DNA of 64,000 nt, from contig CAZTDX010000009.1 in the NCBI GenBank assembly GCA_964612425.1, positions 4,335 through 68,334 of the forward strand. The letters run 5' to 3'. The position numbers and the translations under genes were made by a program. The notes under the pieces were generated by a model. The model was not told the DNA's origin. It saw only the letters and a list, made by a program, of their open reading frames with translations, and ran no database searches. Origin of the DNA: CAUJGP01 sp964612425. GTDB lineage: Bacteria > Bdellovibrionota > Bdellovibrionia > Bdellovibrionales > Bdellovibrionaceae. Below are positions 53,584 to 62,430 of the stretch, in pieces; within the stretch, counting starts at the first letter, position 1; the number at the start of each line of letters is the position of its first letter.

Positions 53584-55695
53584 TTATTTCTTTTCCCAAA
53601 CGGTTACTTCTGAGATTGTGTGTTGGAATTTTCGCTTTGTTTCTCGAATGACAAAAGGAACTGATATTGGTTCTTTAATTAAATTAAAATTCTTACCTAG
53701 AATTTCTTTTAAGCCATCAAAAGTAGTAAAACTTTCTCCATCACGCTTATACCCACCAATCCAAAAGTCCTTCTTGGTATGTTCTTCCATCCAAGTATAT
53801 GGGGAGGCAATCATTAATAATCCCTTTTTATTTAATCTTGTATGAATTGAATTTAAGAACTTTGCTGGATCATAGAGTCTATCAATAAGATTGGCAGCAA
53901 GAATAAAGTCAAAGTCAGAAAATGAATCTTTTAAATTACAAGCGTCACCCTGATAAAAAGAAACTTTATTTTTTACAAAATCTAAATTGAGATTATTGAG
54001 ACTTCGCTCTCTATAGGTAACAAGTTCACCTTCTTCAGTGAGAGAATAACGTAAAACTCCCTCCTGAGCTAACTTCACGCCTTGACCAATAAACCGTGCC
54101 GAAAAATCAACACCAATAACCTGATCAAAATGACGAGCGAGTTCAAAAGTCGCACGTCCTGACGCACATCCAAGATCCAGTGCTTTTCCTGATGGGCGGT
54201 TTTCCATCACTGAAATTGCTAAATCAGCAAGAGCTTTTGGAAAATTTGGCACATTAAAGTAGGTATCACCGTAGTGGAACTCAGCATACTCAGACAACAG
54301 TTTATCAGCTTCATAATGAGAGGTTATCTTTGGAGAATCATTATCTGAAACAATATAACGAAATCCAGCATGTTGAAAAAAATGGCGACGAAAGGCATAC
54401 CTTGACGATCGCAAAGTTTCATTTCCACATGAAATCCAAGAGCCTCCCTTAATCAAATTATGTTTAGTATCAAACGTTGGAGTTGTAAAATCGTCATAAA
54501 GGGGATGAACATCAAAGCCTTCAAAGGGGTAAATAGGTGTTTCAGTCCACTGCCAAACATTTCCAATAACGTCATAAAAATCGCCATGGGAAAAGGTGTC
54601 TACAGGCATACTTGAGGCATAATGATTCAAGTGTAAATTCGCTGAAACTTCGGGATTATTATTATCACTGTTTAATTTTGAAAAATCATAGAGGCGATAC
54701 CATTCGTCCTCAGTTGGTAAGCGAACATTTAAACCGGAATTGAGTTTTTTCCATTGGCAAAAAGCTTTAGCCTCATGATAGTTGACCTCAACAGGCCAAT
54801 TCCATGGCATGGGAATCTCCTCGGTCATGGTACGAAATTGCCATTGAGAATTATTTTTTTTCCAAAACGTGGGATGCTGAGCTTGAGTAAAATTTCTCCA
54901 AGCCAACCCTTCCTCTTGCCAAAGTTCATCTCTTTGATAACCACGATCTTCTACAAAAAATAAAAATTCTTTATTACTTACTAAAAATTGGCTCGTCTTA
55001 AACGAAGCTACATGGGAGGAATGAAAGCCATATTCATTATCCCAACCATAATGGAAATGATTAGCTCTCGTTTTATTTAATTCTATGACCCCATCCGAAA
55101 CAAAGAGCAATTTATTTTCTTGCGCTGGACCAGAACTTAAACAAGGGGGCCAATCTTCATGAGATTGAACATACTTAATGTCATGCTGGCGAATAAGAAC
55201 AGAAGAAGTTTCTAAATGAATTTGTTCATGCTCGATGCCCATTATGATTGGCCACCATGGAGTTTCCCAAGTTATGGGAAGTTCCATTGGCAACGTTTGA
55301 ATTAATTGATCAACAATGTTTCGCATTTGTACGCGGTACTGATAAACCTCACTCACCTTTGGCCAATGATAGTTTTTTGTATCAAGATCATCCCAACTCA
55401 TTTCATCCACACCCACCGCAAACATAGACTCAAATAATGGATTGATACGTTCTTTGATGAGTCCAGCGAGAGTGAGTTTGTTTATAAAAAATGTCGCCGT
55501 ATGACCGTAATAAAAAATAAGTGGGTGGCGTAAAGAAATCGGCTTTTTATAATAAGCCTCATCGCTTCGTAGAGTTTTAAAAAGCGACTCATATCGATCT
55601 TGTGTTTGATGAAAATAACCTCTGATTTCGGAACGTTTAAGTTCAGTATCAGTGCCTGTTAAGGTTGGGGTTCGGTAAAGTAAAGGCTTCATCAT
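53584..55695 (-). CDS. ovoA: 5-histidylcysteine sulfoxide synthase / methyltransferase
   Basis: OvoA, the first enzymes of ovothiol biosynthesis, joined in one protein of about 703 residues. A DinB-like N-terminal domain contains the iron-site motif GIEHEQIHLETS, a formylglycine-generating-enzyme (FGE-sulfatase) domain follows (about 230-460), and a SAM methyltransferase domain (LDLGCASGRATFELARHFDQVIGVDFS) is at the C-terminus. It couples histidine and cysteine by oxidative sulfurisation and then N-methylates. The start is taken at the ATG-ATG pair at 55695; the frame extends 13 codons upstream. The start codons lie inside a perfect hairpin, which could control translation. Confidence 0.9.
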   Translation of the reverse strand: MMKPLLYRTPTLTGTDTELKRSEIRGYFHQTQDRYESLFKTLRSDEAYYKKPISLRHPLIFYYGHTATFFINKLTLAGLIKERINPLFESMFAVGVDEMSWDDLDTKNYHWPKVSEVYQYRVQMRNIVDQLIQTLPMELPITWETPWWPIIMGIEHEQIHLETSSVLIRQHDIKYVQSHEDWPPCLSSGPAQENKLLFVSDGVIELNKTRANHFHYGWDNEYGFHSSHVASFKTSQFLVSNKEFLFFVEDRGYQRDELWQEEGLAWRNFTQAQHPTFWKKNNSQWQFRTMTEEIPMPWNWPVEVNYHEAKAFCQWKKLNSGLNVRLPTEDEWYRLYDFSKLNSDNNNPEVSANLHLNHYASSMPVDTFSHGDFYDVIGNVWQWTETPIYPFEGFDVHPLYDDFTTPTFDTKHNLIKGGSWISCGNETLRSSRYAFRRHFFQHAGFRYIVSDNDSPKITSHYEADKLLSEYAEFHYGDTYFNVPNFPKALADLAISVMENRPSGKALDLGCASGRATFELARHFDQVIGVDFSARFIGQGVKLAQEGVLRYSLTEEGELVTYRERSLNNLNLDFVKNKVSFYQGDACNLKDSFSDFDFILAANLIDRLYDPAKFLNSIHTRLNKKGLLMIASPYTWMEEHTKKDFWIGGYKRDGESFTTFDGLKEILGKNFNLIKEPISVPFVIRETKRKFQHTISEVTVWEKK

Positions 55696-55714
55696 ATTGA
55701 TGCGGATGATGAAG
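55687..55714 (-). promoter_or_regulatory. Hairpin enclosing the ovoA start codons
   Basis: On the mRNA strand CTTCATCAT pairs perfectly with ATGATGAAG over nine bases with a ten-base loop. The 3' arm contains the two candidate ovoA AUG codons. This may hide initiation, although the AU-rich stem is weak. Confidence 0.45.
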
Positions 55715-55770
55715 CAATTTAAGTTCGAATTCAATTAAAACTTAACACACAGAATTTTTGTCGTGAGTTT

Positions 55771-56115
55771 TTATTCTTCAACGGTGAAATCAGCATCTAT
55801 GACTGGGCCTTGATTAACTTGATTGTGCCGCTTTGGTGATCTGTAGACTTTACGCTTAAAGATTATTTTTTCTGACGACTCGCCGCTTAACGCAATAATC
55901 CAGCTTATGATGACCAAGAAGGGATTGGTTTCCCAGTATGAAATTGTGGCAAGGACCGCGACTAAAATTCGTGGCGCAAATATAAATCCAAGCCACCAGA
56001 GTAGCCCCCCAAATTCTATGCTATGAAAAATAAGACCAGAAATAAGAAGAGTTAGCCGAGGAAAAAGCGTAATAAAGAATAAAAAAATAAATCCATGATT
56101 TGAAAAAAAATCCAT
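55771..56115 (-). CDS. Small conserved-type membrane protein
   Basis: 114 residues with three hydrophobic helices in the first 80 (GFIFLFFITLFPRLTLLISGLIF, FGGLLWWLGFIFAPRILVAVLATISYW, FLVIISWIIALSG) and a charged cytoplasmic tail. No function is known. It lies between the ovoA gene and a small secreted-protein gene on the same strand. Confidence 0.65.
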   Translation of the reverse strand: MDFFSNHGFIFLFFITLFPRLTLLISGLIFHSIEFGGLLWWLGFIFAPRILVAVLATISYWETNPFLVIISWIIALSGESSEKIIFKRKVYRSPKRHNQVNQGPVIDADFTVEE

Positions 56116-56209
56116 TTTGAGAATCCTAAATTAAGTTGGAAGCCTCTTATATAGTACTAATGAAGAACTCTTATAAGCAAATATTATGATACATCAATTA
56201 AAAATTGAA

Positions 56210-56572
56210 TTAATGACAATTAAGTTTGGCAAGAGGCTTTAAATTACACTTGAGATTTTCACCATTAAATAATTGAGCGGTTTTTTGCCGAGTATTATAA
56301 ATCAACGAAAATCTTTTATCTTTTAACTGAGCAAATCGAAAATAGGAGCTCTCATTTTGGCAAACAGGGAAAGTTAAAGTTAGAGGGTTAGAGAGGGGTT
56401 TACTTTCAAGATAGAGCGTGGCCGTAGCTCTCGAAAGATTTAAATTTACCCTAAACTTGCGATCTAAAGTTTTGCATGTGACATTAACCGATTTAACAAT
56501 TCTACCATGAGAGGGAAATGATCCTAATATTACCAAAAGTAATAAAATGATTCCAATAATACCTGCCTTCAT
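56210..56572 (-). CDS. Small exported protein of unknown function
   Basis: 120 residues with a hydrophobic signal sequence (GIIGIILLLLVILGSFPSHG). The mature ~95 residues have four cysteines (VTCKTL, PVCQNE, LKCNLK, LNCH), suggesting two disulfides in the periplasm. No family is recognised. Confidence 0.65.
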   Translation of the reverse strand: MKAGIIGIILLLLVILGSFPSHGRIVKSVNVTCKTLDRKFRVNLNLSRATATLYLESKPLSNPLTLTFPVCQNESSYFRFAQLKDKRFSLIYNTRQKTAQLFNGENLKCNLKPLAKLNCH

Positions 56573-56717
56573 AAACGCTCCTCATAATACCCCCAATAAC
56601 AAAACAGTGTTACATCGTCGGACAATATAAATTATTTTTATTTAAATTTAAACTGTTATATTTTAGACAAAAAAGTGACATTTTTGGGTAAAATTCGGAC
56701 CATAATTGACCCTCATG

Positions 56718-57983
56718 TCAAGTAGCAATCTGCCAACGCGAAGCCACGACTCTTATTCCACCGTTGAGAAACTTCTGAGTATCCGTACAAATCCATCGAC
56801 CCAAGCGCATCCCCTTGCGGCAGTCTCGCTCTGGCCCTAGAGCAACAGCAACGACCGGCTGGTAACGCTCCAAAGCCCCTTCCCATAATTCTACCCACGA
56901 TTTCTTGCTCTGAAGGCGCCCTCCGGACCCATAGGGAGGATTTGAAATTAGCCAAATTGAAGAATATTTTTTAAGCTCTTCAGAAATAGAATTTTCCTTG
57001 TTTTCCAAGGAATTTCCATGAAGAAATTTAAAACGAGATGAATCATTGATATTTCTACGAATGAGTTCATAATTTTTTTGTGCCTTTTCCAAAGTCTCTT
57101 GGTCATTATCAACCCCAAGAAATTGTAACGTGGGATTGAATAATCGAACTTGAAGTTGTTCCAAGCGCTTCTCTTGATCACTATTTACCCAGGAGTCAGC
57201 ATGATAGGAGCGATGCTTTAGAACTTGATTCCATAGATTCGCTTCAAACAACAGTGTGCCTGAGCCAACAAAGGGATCGACAACTAACGCTTTTTCCGTG
57301 TCGAATCGAGAAGCTGAATGAATTAAAAATGACCATAAAAACGCGGCCAAATTTTCCCGGAGAGGTGCCTCGCCCTGGTGCTTTCGATATCCACGAAAAT
57401 GCAGATGTTCTCCACTGGTATCACGACTTAAAATAAACTCATTATTATTTACTCGTAAATAAGCTTTAGTTGGCTGTTTTTCAAGTGACCCCGAGGATTT
57501 TTGTTCCTCTACGTTGACGAGTTGATAAAAACGTGATTCGAACTTTTCTTTTAAAAATTGTGCAATATGTTTTTCGTTGTTGATTTTTGATTCACTGGCT
57601 GCAATTTCCCAGCTTGAAATTCCATGTGGAAAATATTTTTTCCAAGGAACAGTTTTAAGTTCCTCCTCTAGCACGCGCCACTCTCTTGTTGAAAATCGAC
57701 GGAGCCGATGCAAAATTCGAGAAGGCAGCTTTAAACATCGATTTAAAATATAACCTATCTCCTCTGATCCCACAGTAAATTCAATACCACCTTTAACAAT
57801 TTCTGCATTTTTAAGCCAAGCCTTATCACCAAATTCGATGGATAAAATTGCGCACCAATCCCTAAGTTCTTTGAGGCAGTGCTCTTCAAGCCCTATGGGT
57901 GAAATTAAGAAAAAATCAGTCGATGATTCAGCTTGAACTAGTCGTGCTTGGCTGACGGGGTGGTGAGATGCTTTTTTTGACAT
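56718..57983 (-). CDS. THUMP-domain SAM-dependent RNA methyltransferase
   Basis: About 421 residues. An N-terminal THUMP-type RNA-binding region (FFLISPIGLEEHCLKELRDW to GGIEFTVGS) is followed by a Rossmann-like methyltransferase with DPFVGSGTLLFEANLW (motif I) and NPPYGSGGRL (catalytic NPPY). It fits the RlmL-N/YpsC-like guanine-N2 methyltransferases of rRNA or tRNA; the target is not assignable. The frame continues 57 codons upstream, but AAAGG lies seven bases before the ATG at 57983, just ahead of the conserved domain. Confidence 0.9.
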   Translation of the reverse strand: MSKKASHHPVSQARLVQAESSTDFFLISPIGLEEHCLKELRDWCAILSIEFGDKAWLKNAEIVKGGIEFTVGSEEIGYILNRCLKLPSRILHRLRRFSTREWRVLEEELKTVPWKKYFPHGISSWEIAASESKINNEKHIAQFLKEKFESRFYQLVNVEEQKSSGSLEKQPTKAYLRVNNNEFILSRDTSGEHLHFRGYRKHQGEAPLRENLAAFLWSFLIHSASRFDTEKALVVDPFVGSGTLLFEANLWNQVLKHRSYHADSWVNSDQEKRLEQLQVRLFNPTLQFLGVDNDQETLEKAQKNYELIRRNINDSSRFKFLHGNSLENKENSISEELKKYSSIWLISNPPYGSGGRLQSKKSWVELWEGALERYQPVVAVALGPERDCRKGMRLGRWICTDTQKFLNGGIRVVASRWQIAT

Positions 57984-58130
57984 TGAATGACCTTTGATCC
58001 TATGTTGAGATGGAGTAATTGCCCCGAAAAAGAACATATTGGAAGTAAAAAAAATAATTTTCCCAAAATTTTTAATTTTTAAGTACATTTGAAGTGACGT
58101 CATGTGTGGATTTCTATAAATTTTATAGTG

Positions 58131-59216
58131 ATGATCAGGGATGACGAGGGTCATGAACCCAAAAAAATATTAATCATTCGCTTTTCGAGCTTTGGCGATG
58201 TCCTGCAAACTCTCAGCGTAGTTTCAGCTCTTAGAAAACGCTGGCCCCATGCCGAAATTCATTGGGTGACAAGACATGAGTTTTCACCTCTTTTGAGTTC
58301 CCATCCCCATTTATCAAAGGTATGGAGTCTTGACAAAAATAAAGGCTTTATTGGCCTTGTCTCTCTTGCCTATGAACTTTATTCTTTTGGTTTTGATCAT
58401 ATTTACGATGCCCATAATAATTTACGTTCTCACTTTCTATGCCTATTCTTAAAATTAAAAAGCTGGCTCAGATTCACTCAGGGACCAACCCTTCTTCGAC
58501 GATCAATCAAGCGCTGGAAGCGATTTTTACTTTTTACCTGTAGGATTAATCAATTTGAGCAGCCCTTTTCTGGTCAAAGGGATTTATTAGAACCTTTAAA
58601 ATCTTGGCATATTCCAAACATTCCACCTCCTGCACCACAACTTTTTCTTCCCCACTTCATAAAACAGGAGGGTAAGAAGAGGGCCCATGATCTCCATCCC
58701 TTTATTGCACTAGCTCCTTCGGCTGCCTTCCCGTTGAAGCGTTGGCCACTCTCACATTGGAAGGAGCTTATTCAAAAAGTTTTAACGACTCAGATAAAAA
58801 TAAATTTTGTTGTATTGGGTGGAAAAGAAGATCACTTTTTAAAAGAACTTGAAGAACTTAACCCCCAGCGTGTAGTTAATTTTGCTGGTCAACTCAGTTA
58901 TCTAGAAAGTGCGGCGATGATTGCAGAGTCAGAACTTTTGATCGCCAATGATACGGGTTTACTGCATGTTGGGGAACAGCTTGGTCATTCAACCATCGCA
59001 TTAATGGGGCCAGCACCTTTTGGTTTTCCATGCCGCAGAGAAACAACAAAAATTATGGAGTTGGATCTTTCATGTCGACCTTGCAGTAAACACGGCCAAG
59101 GACCTTGCCGTAATGCTCAATTTCAATGGTGCTTGGTAGGAATTACCCCAGATAAGGTTTTATCAGAAATTAAAGCCAAACTGAATCTTCACAATGCCCC
59201 TTTGAGAACTCTATGA
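58131..59216 (+). CDS. Glycosyltransferase family 9 (heptosyltransferase)
   Basis: About 361 residues. Signature KKILIIRFSSFGDVLQTLSVV at the N-terminus, SAAFPLKRWPLSHWKELI in the middle and NDTGLLHVGEQLGHSTIALMGP for the ADP-heptose site. It adds heptose to the LPS inner core at the inner-membrane face. The start is uncertain; the ATG at 58131 leaves a short leader before the conserved domain, and an upstream GTG is possible. Its stop overlaps the waaA start by four bases (ATGA), so both LPS enzymes are made together. Confidence 0.9.
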   Translation: MIRDDEGHEPKKILIIRFSSFGDVLQTLSVVSALRKRWPHAEIHWVTRHEFSPLLSSHPHLSKVWSLDKNKGFIGLVSLAYELYSFGFDHIYDAHNNLRSHFLCLFLKLKSWLRFTQGPTLLRRSIKRWKRFLLFTCRINQFEQPFSGQRDLLEPLKSWHIPNIPPPAPQLFLPHFIKQEGKKRAHDLHPFIALAPSAAFPLKRWPLSHWKELIQKVLTTQIKINFVVLGGKEDHFLKELEELNPQRVVNFAGQLSYLESAAMIAESELLIANDTGLLHVGEQLGHSTIALMGPAPFGFPCRRETTKIMELDLSCRPCSKHGQGPCRNAQFQWCLVGITPDKVLSEIKAKLNLHNAPLRTL

Positions 59217-60541
59217 ATAAGTTTGTGGAACTCATGGCTTTTTCGCTTTACTTTACTCTTTGGTCTTTGGGTTTAATCATTTTAAAATTATTTATAAAGT
59301 TCATGGGCAGAGATCGAGTTCCCTATAAAATTAAAAATTTCTTGCTTGAAAGAGAATATCCTCAATTGATTTGGAAATGCGATCCATCCCCAACTCAAAG
59401 ACGCGTATGGTTTCATGCCTCCTCCGGTGAGATTGAGTATATAAAACCGCTACTAAAACTTTGGAAAAAAAAATATCCTGAGGATCTTATCTTTCTGACC
59501 TACTTTTCAACTTCGGCACGTTCTATGATAAAAAATGTTTCAGAAATCGATGGATTCGCGGCACTCCCCTTTGATATGCCAGGCAAAATGAACTCTTTCT
59601 GCCGACAATTAAAACCCAATCTCGTTGTTATTTCAAGAACGGATCTTTGGCCCTATATGCTTTTTTCTTTAAAGGACACACCAAAAATTTTAGTGGCTTC
59701 TACTTGGTCCGAAGGAAATAAAAAAACTCGTGGCCTAGGAAAACTCATGTCTCGCTGGTGCTTGTCTTATCTAAATAAAGTTTGTGTTGTGAGCAGGCAT
59801 GATGAGGAATGGATCAAAAGACATTCCCCAAAGACTTTAACTCAAGTGGCAGGAGATCCTCGATTTGACCAAGTAAAAACTCGCTTACTAGAGTCCCGCA
59901 TCTTACCACCAGCTCTTGAGCATTGGAAATCTAAGCACTTTTTATTTATTGCCGGCTCTACCTGGCCTGAGGATGAAAAAGTGATACTAAATTCAATTCA
60001 AAGCCTTCTAAATAAAGATCACTACCGATATTTAATTGTTCCCCATGAAGTAACCTCAGATTCTATTCAACAACTAAAAGAAGAGTTGCGGCAACGTCAA
60101 ATCCCCTTTCAGGTATGGAGTGAAGAAATAAAAAAAGTCGACTTTACACTTGATGCACCCGTCGTTTTATTCGATCAAAAAGGATGGCTTGCTGATTTGT
60201 ATCGCATCGGTGATGTTTGCTTTATTGGTGGAAGTTTTAAAAAACAAGTTCATAGTGTTATGGAAGCTCTGGGCTGCGGTCTTCCAGTGATGGTTGGGCC
60301 CTATTACAAAAATAATCGAGAAGCCATCGAGTTTTCTCAACTTTATTATAATAGTATCGCTTATGTTAATGTCGTTAACAACGAGCAAGCCATTATCAAT
60401 ATTTTTAATTTATTAAACAGTTTTGATTTAAATACAAAAATTGATCTTAAAATGAAAATCCTCAAAGCTTTTGAAGACCGCTGCGGAGGGAGCATCAAAA
60501 CTTTTTCTGAGATTGAATCCCTACTTCTCACAAATTCATAA
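59213..60541 (+). CDS. waaA: 3-deoxy-D-manno-octulosonic acid transferase
   Basis: 442 residues. A short N-terminal membrane segment (SLYFTLWSLGLIILKLFIKF) is followed by the Glycos_transf_N domain (VWFHASSGEIEYIKPLLKL, VISRTDLWPYMLF) and a GT-B C-terminal half (FIAGSTWPEDEKVIL, FIGGSFKKQVHSVMEALGCGLPVMVGPYY). It transfers Kdo to lipid A. Together with the heptosyltransferase it shows that the organism makes LPS with a Kdo-heptose inner core. Overlaps the gene before it and is convergent with the gene after it. Confidence 0.95.
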   Translation: MNKFVELMAFSLYFTLWSLGLIILKLFIKFMGRDRVPYKIKNFLLEREYPQLIWKCDPSPTQRRVWFHASSGEIEYIKPLLKLWKKKYPEDLIFLTYFSTSARSMIKNVSEIDGFAALPFDMPGKMNSFCRQLKPNLVVISRTDLWPYMLFSLKDTPKILVASTWSEGNKKTRGLGKLMSRWCLSYLNKVCVVSRHDEEWIKRHSPKTLTQVAGDPRFDQVKTRLLESRILPPALEHWKSKHFLFIAGSTWPEDEKVILNSIQSLLNKDHYRYLIVPHEVTSDSIQQLKEELRQRQIPFQVWSEEIKKVDFTLDAPVVLFDQKGWLADLYRIGDVCFIGGSFKKQVHSVMEALGCGLPVMVGPYYKNNREAIEFSQLYYNSIAYVNVVNNEQAIINIFNLLNSFDLNTKIDLKMKILKAFEDRCGGSIKTFSEIESLLLTNS

Positions 60542-61186
60542 ACTCATACCTATCCCCAAGGCCCAAAAGGTATCCAGTGGCACCCCTAATGTCCCGATAC
60601 TTTGATTCCAATAAAGAGTATCACCCAGCTTCCACGAAAGCTCCAATAGGGCTAATGGCAACGTTCGCTTTTCGGTTTTAAATTTATAATCTTCATTTGG
60701 TATTGTATGATTAATGGAGCGATAAAGACCATTGACTGAAAAAATAAAATCCACTGTTTTAGTACTATAAAGAGATGCACCCAATCCAAGCTCTGCCCCA
60801 ATCAAATAAACTGACCTTTGGAAATAACTAAAGCTATCATCGTTACTGGCATTTTTACTCTGACCAAAATAGACACCGTAATAACCATAAAGCCGATATT
60901 TCCAAAAATAATTTTGTACCCCTAATCGCCCAGCAGTATTAAGAGTATTAATTTTATACTTAGTGCCATCTGTTTTTTGTAATAATGATTTTTCTTTCCA
61001 GGAACTGATTTGAATTATAACTTTAGGAGACGATGGGAGCTCAAATTTATTCTTTTGATTGCTTGTTTTATTTTGAGTAGCTGCCTCTTCAGCTAAGAGG
61101 TTACAAGGAATAAAGAGAATAAGGAAAATAAAACCGTGGGGAATTAAATTACTGCATAAATAAAATAATATTTTATTTCTCTTCAC
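60536..61186 (-). CDS. Outer-membrane protein of unknown function
   Basis: About 216 residues with a signal peptide (PHGFIFLILFIPCNLLA). The mature protein has alternating aromatic residues (YFWKYRLYGYYGVYFGQ, YFQRSVYLIGAELGLGASLY) typical of a small beta-barrel. The longest frame begins inside the preceding gene; a GTG at 61186 with GGAG five bases ahead is a better start, placed just after the upstream stop at 61198. It is translated directly after the CxxCH barrel gene and may form a complex with it. Confidence 0.72.
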   Translation of the reverse strand: MKRNKILFYLCSNLIPHGFIFLILFIPCNLLAEEAATQNKTSNQKNKFELPSSPKVIIQISSWKEKSLLQKTDGTKYKINTLNTAGRLGVQNYFWKYRLYGYYGVYFGQSKNASNDDSFSYFQRSVYLIGAELGLGASLYSTKTVDFIFSVNGLYRSINHTIPNEDYKFKTEKRTLPLALLELSWKLGDTLYWNQSIGTLGVPLDTFWALGIGMSL

Positions 61187-61197
61187 TATAACTCCCT

Positions 61198-62388
61198 CTA
61201 AAACGATAGGTGTACTTGCGATTGCATGACCCAATTGTCTTTATCAAGACCCGTAGGATCAACGGTTCTTGTGCTCATGCCAGTAAGTCTCCACTCTAAT
61301 CTTTGCAGTGGAAACATTAAAAAGCCCGCTCCAAACTTTAAGTTTTCGGCATTTAGTCCATTGACATCAGACTTAAAATACTCCATGAGAGTCTGAAAAA
61401 AATAGCCTCGAGTCAATCGTATATTAGCCTGTGTCCATAAATAAAAACTAGTTAGCCTTTGACTCGATAAGCTTAAAGAATCTTTAACTCCAGTTTCAAA
61501 AAGCACAGCATGACCACCCTCAATTCCTCTTTTAAAAAAAAGAGCATAGGTGTTCTTTTCTAAACTGACAGAATCACGATCTTTCATCAAACTAAAGCCT
61601 ACACGCCAGCGTTCTGCTGGCTCATTCTCATAGTGAAAACTCACTCCAGGAAATTGTAAATCTCGCGCCTGTTGTAAGTTGCCTATAAAAGGATTTAAAA
61701 ACATTTCATTATTGTCTTTAACATAATGTAAAATAAAACCATGAACTTGATTATTCTGTCCAAGCCCTAAAAACCGCCTATTAATGGCAGTGTGATCGGG
61801 ATGGCGAATACCAAAAGCTTTGTCCATAAAGCCTAAATAAAACCATAAAGAGTCCGACATTTGAGTTCGAATGTAGTATTCACGACTTAACAATAAACTT
61901 TTTGAAAACGTTTTATTGGGGTCGGCGGCCGATTCTTTTTCGACAGACCCCAGATTCAATGCAAATAAAACAGTTTGATTTTCATTCATTGGAAAATGTA
62001 AATCGATATCTCTTTGCATTTGATAATAGCGGTGACTTTTAAATTCTTTACTTCCAGGATTAGATTCAATATTCAACCCACGATACTTGATGCTGGGTCG
62101 AAACCAATAGGGAAGTGGCGTAGACCCTAAAAATCCACTCTTTTGAGAGAGTTCATCGTCTGAAACTTTACTGTTCCAAAATGGTTTCGCGGCAATTTCG
62201 GAGGCAAATAACCCGCGACCGTAGTCATTGAGGGCTCCGCCTCCAGCACCATTAAAGTGACAAGTAATGCAGGCGGTGTACCCGATACCAATAAAATCAG
62301 GATAAGCATGCGCCAAATTTGTCATTATTATTAAATAAAAAATAGTGACGATATTAAATAAAAAATGTTTTTTAAAAGAAATCCCCAT
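61198..62388 (-). CDS. Exported CxxCH protein with barrel-like C-terminus
   Basis: 396 residues. A signal peptide (IVTIFYLIIMTNLAHA) is followed at once by a c-type heme motif, CITCH (C40, C43, H44), in an otherwise short cytochrome-like segment. The remaining ~330 residues have alternating aromatic and polar strands like an outer-membrane barrel (for instance SHRYYQMQRDIDLHFPM). No known family was recognised. A heme-bearing N-terminus on a barrel suggests an outer-membrane electron-transfer or metal-binding protein, but a single CxxCH can also bind zinc or form a disulfide. Its start codon lies in a strong hairpin. Confidence 0.75.
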   Translation of the reverse strand: MGISFKKHFLFNIVTIFYLIIMTNLAHAYPDFIGIGYTACITCHFNGAGGGALNDYGRGLFASEIAAKPFWNSKVSDDELSQKSGFLGSTPLPYWFRPSIKYRGLNIESNPGSKEFKSHRYYQMQRDIDLHFPMNENQTVLFALNLGSVEKESAADPNKTFSKSLLLSREYYIRTQMSDSLWFYLGFMDKAFGIRHPDHTAINRRFLGLGQNNQVHGFILHYVKDNNEMFLNPFIGNLQQARDLQFPGVSFHYENEPAERWRVGFSLMKDRDSVSLEKNTYALFFKRGIEGGHAVLFETGVKDSLSLSSQRLTSFYLWTQANIRLTRGYFFQTLMEYFKSDVNGLNAENLKFGAGFLMFPLQRLEWRLTGMSTRTVDPTGLDKDNWVMQSQVHLSF

Positions 62389-62412
62389 AATTAAAGTTTT
62401 ATTTATGGGGAT
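62381..62412 (-). promoter_or_regulatory. Perfect 10-bp hairpin over the CxxCH-protein start codon
   Basis: On the mRNA strand ATCCCCATAA pairs with TTATGGGGAT around a 12-base loop. The ATG of the gene is inside the 3' arm, with no visible Shine-Dalgarno. A U-rich stretch follows, so it could instead be the terminator of the upstream chemotaxis gene, or both. Confidence 0.6.
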
Positions 62413-62430
62413 ATTTAAGGCAAGATTAAA

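Noticed and set aside
53549..53845. 98-residue plus-strand ORF at the end of ovoA
   Set aside because: It is antisense to the ovoA methyltransferase domain and has no domain evidence.
56713..56955. 80-residue minus-strand ORF in the RNA methyltransferase gene
   Set aside because: It is another frame of the same gene and has no supporting start.
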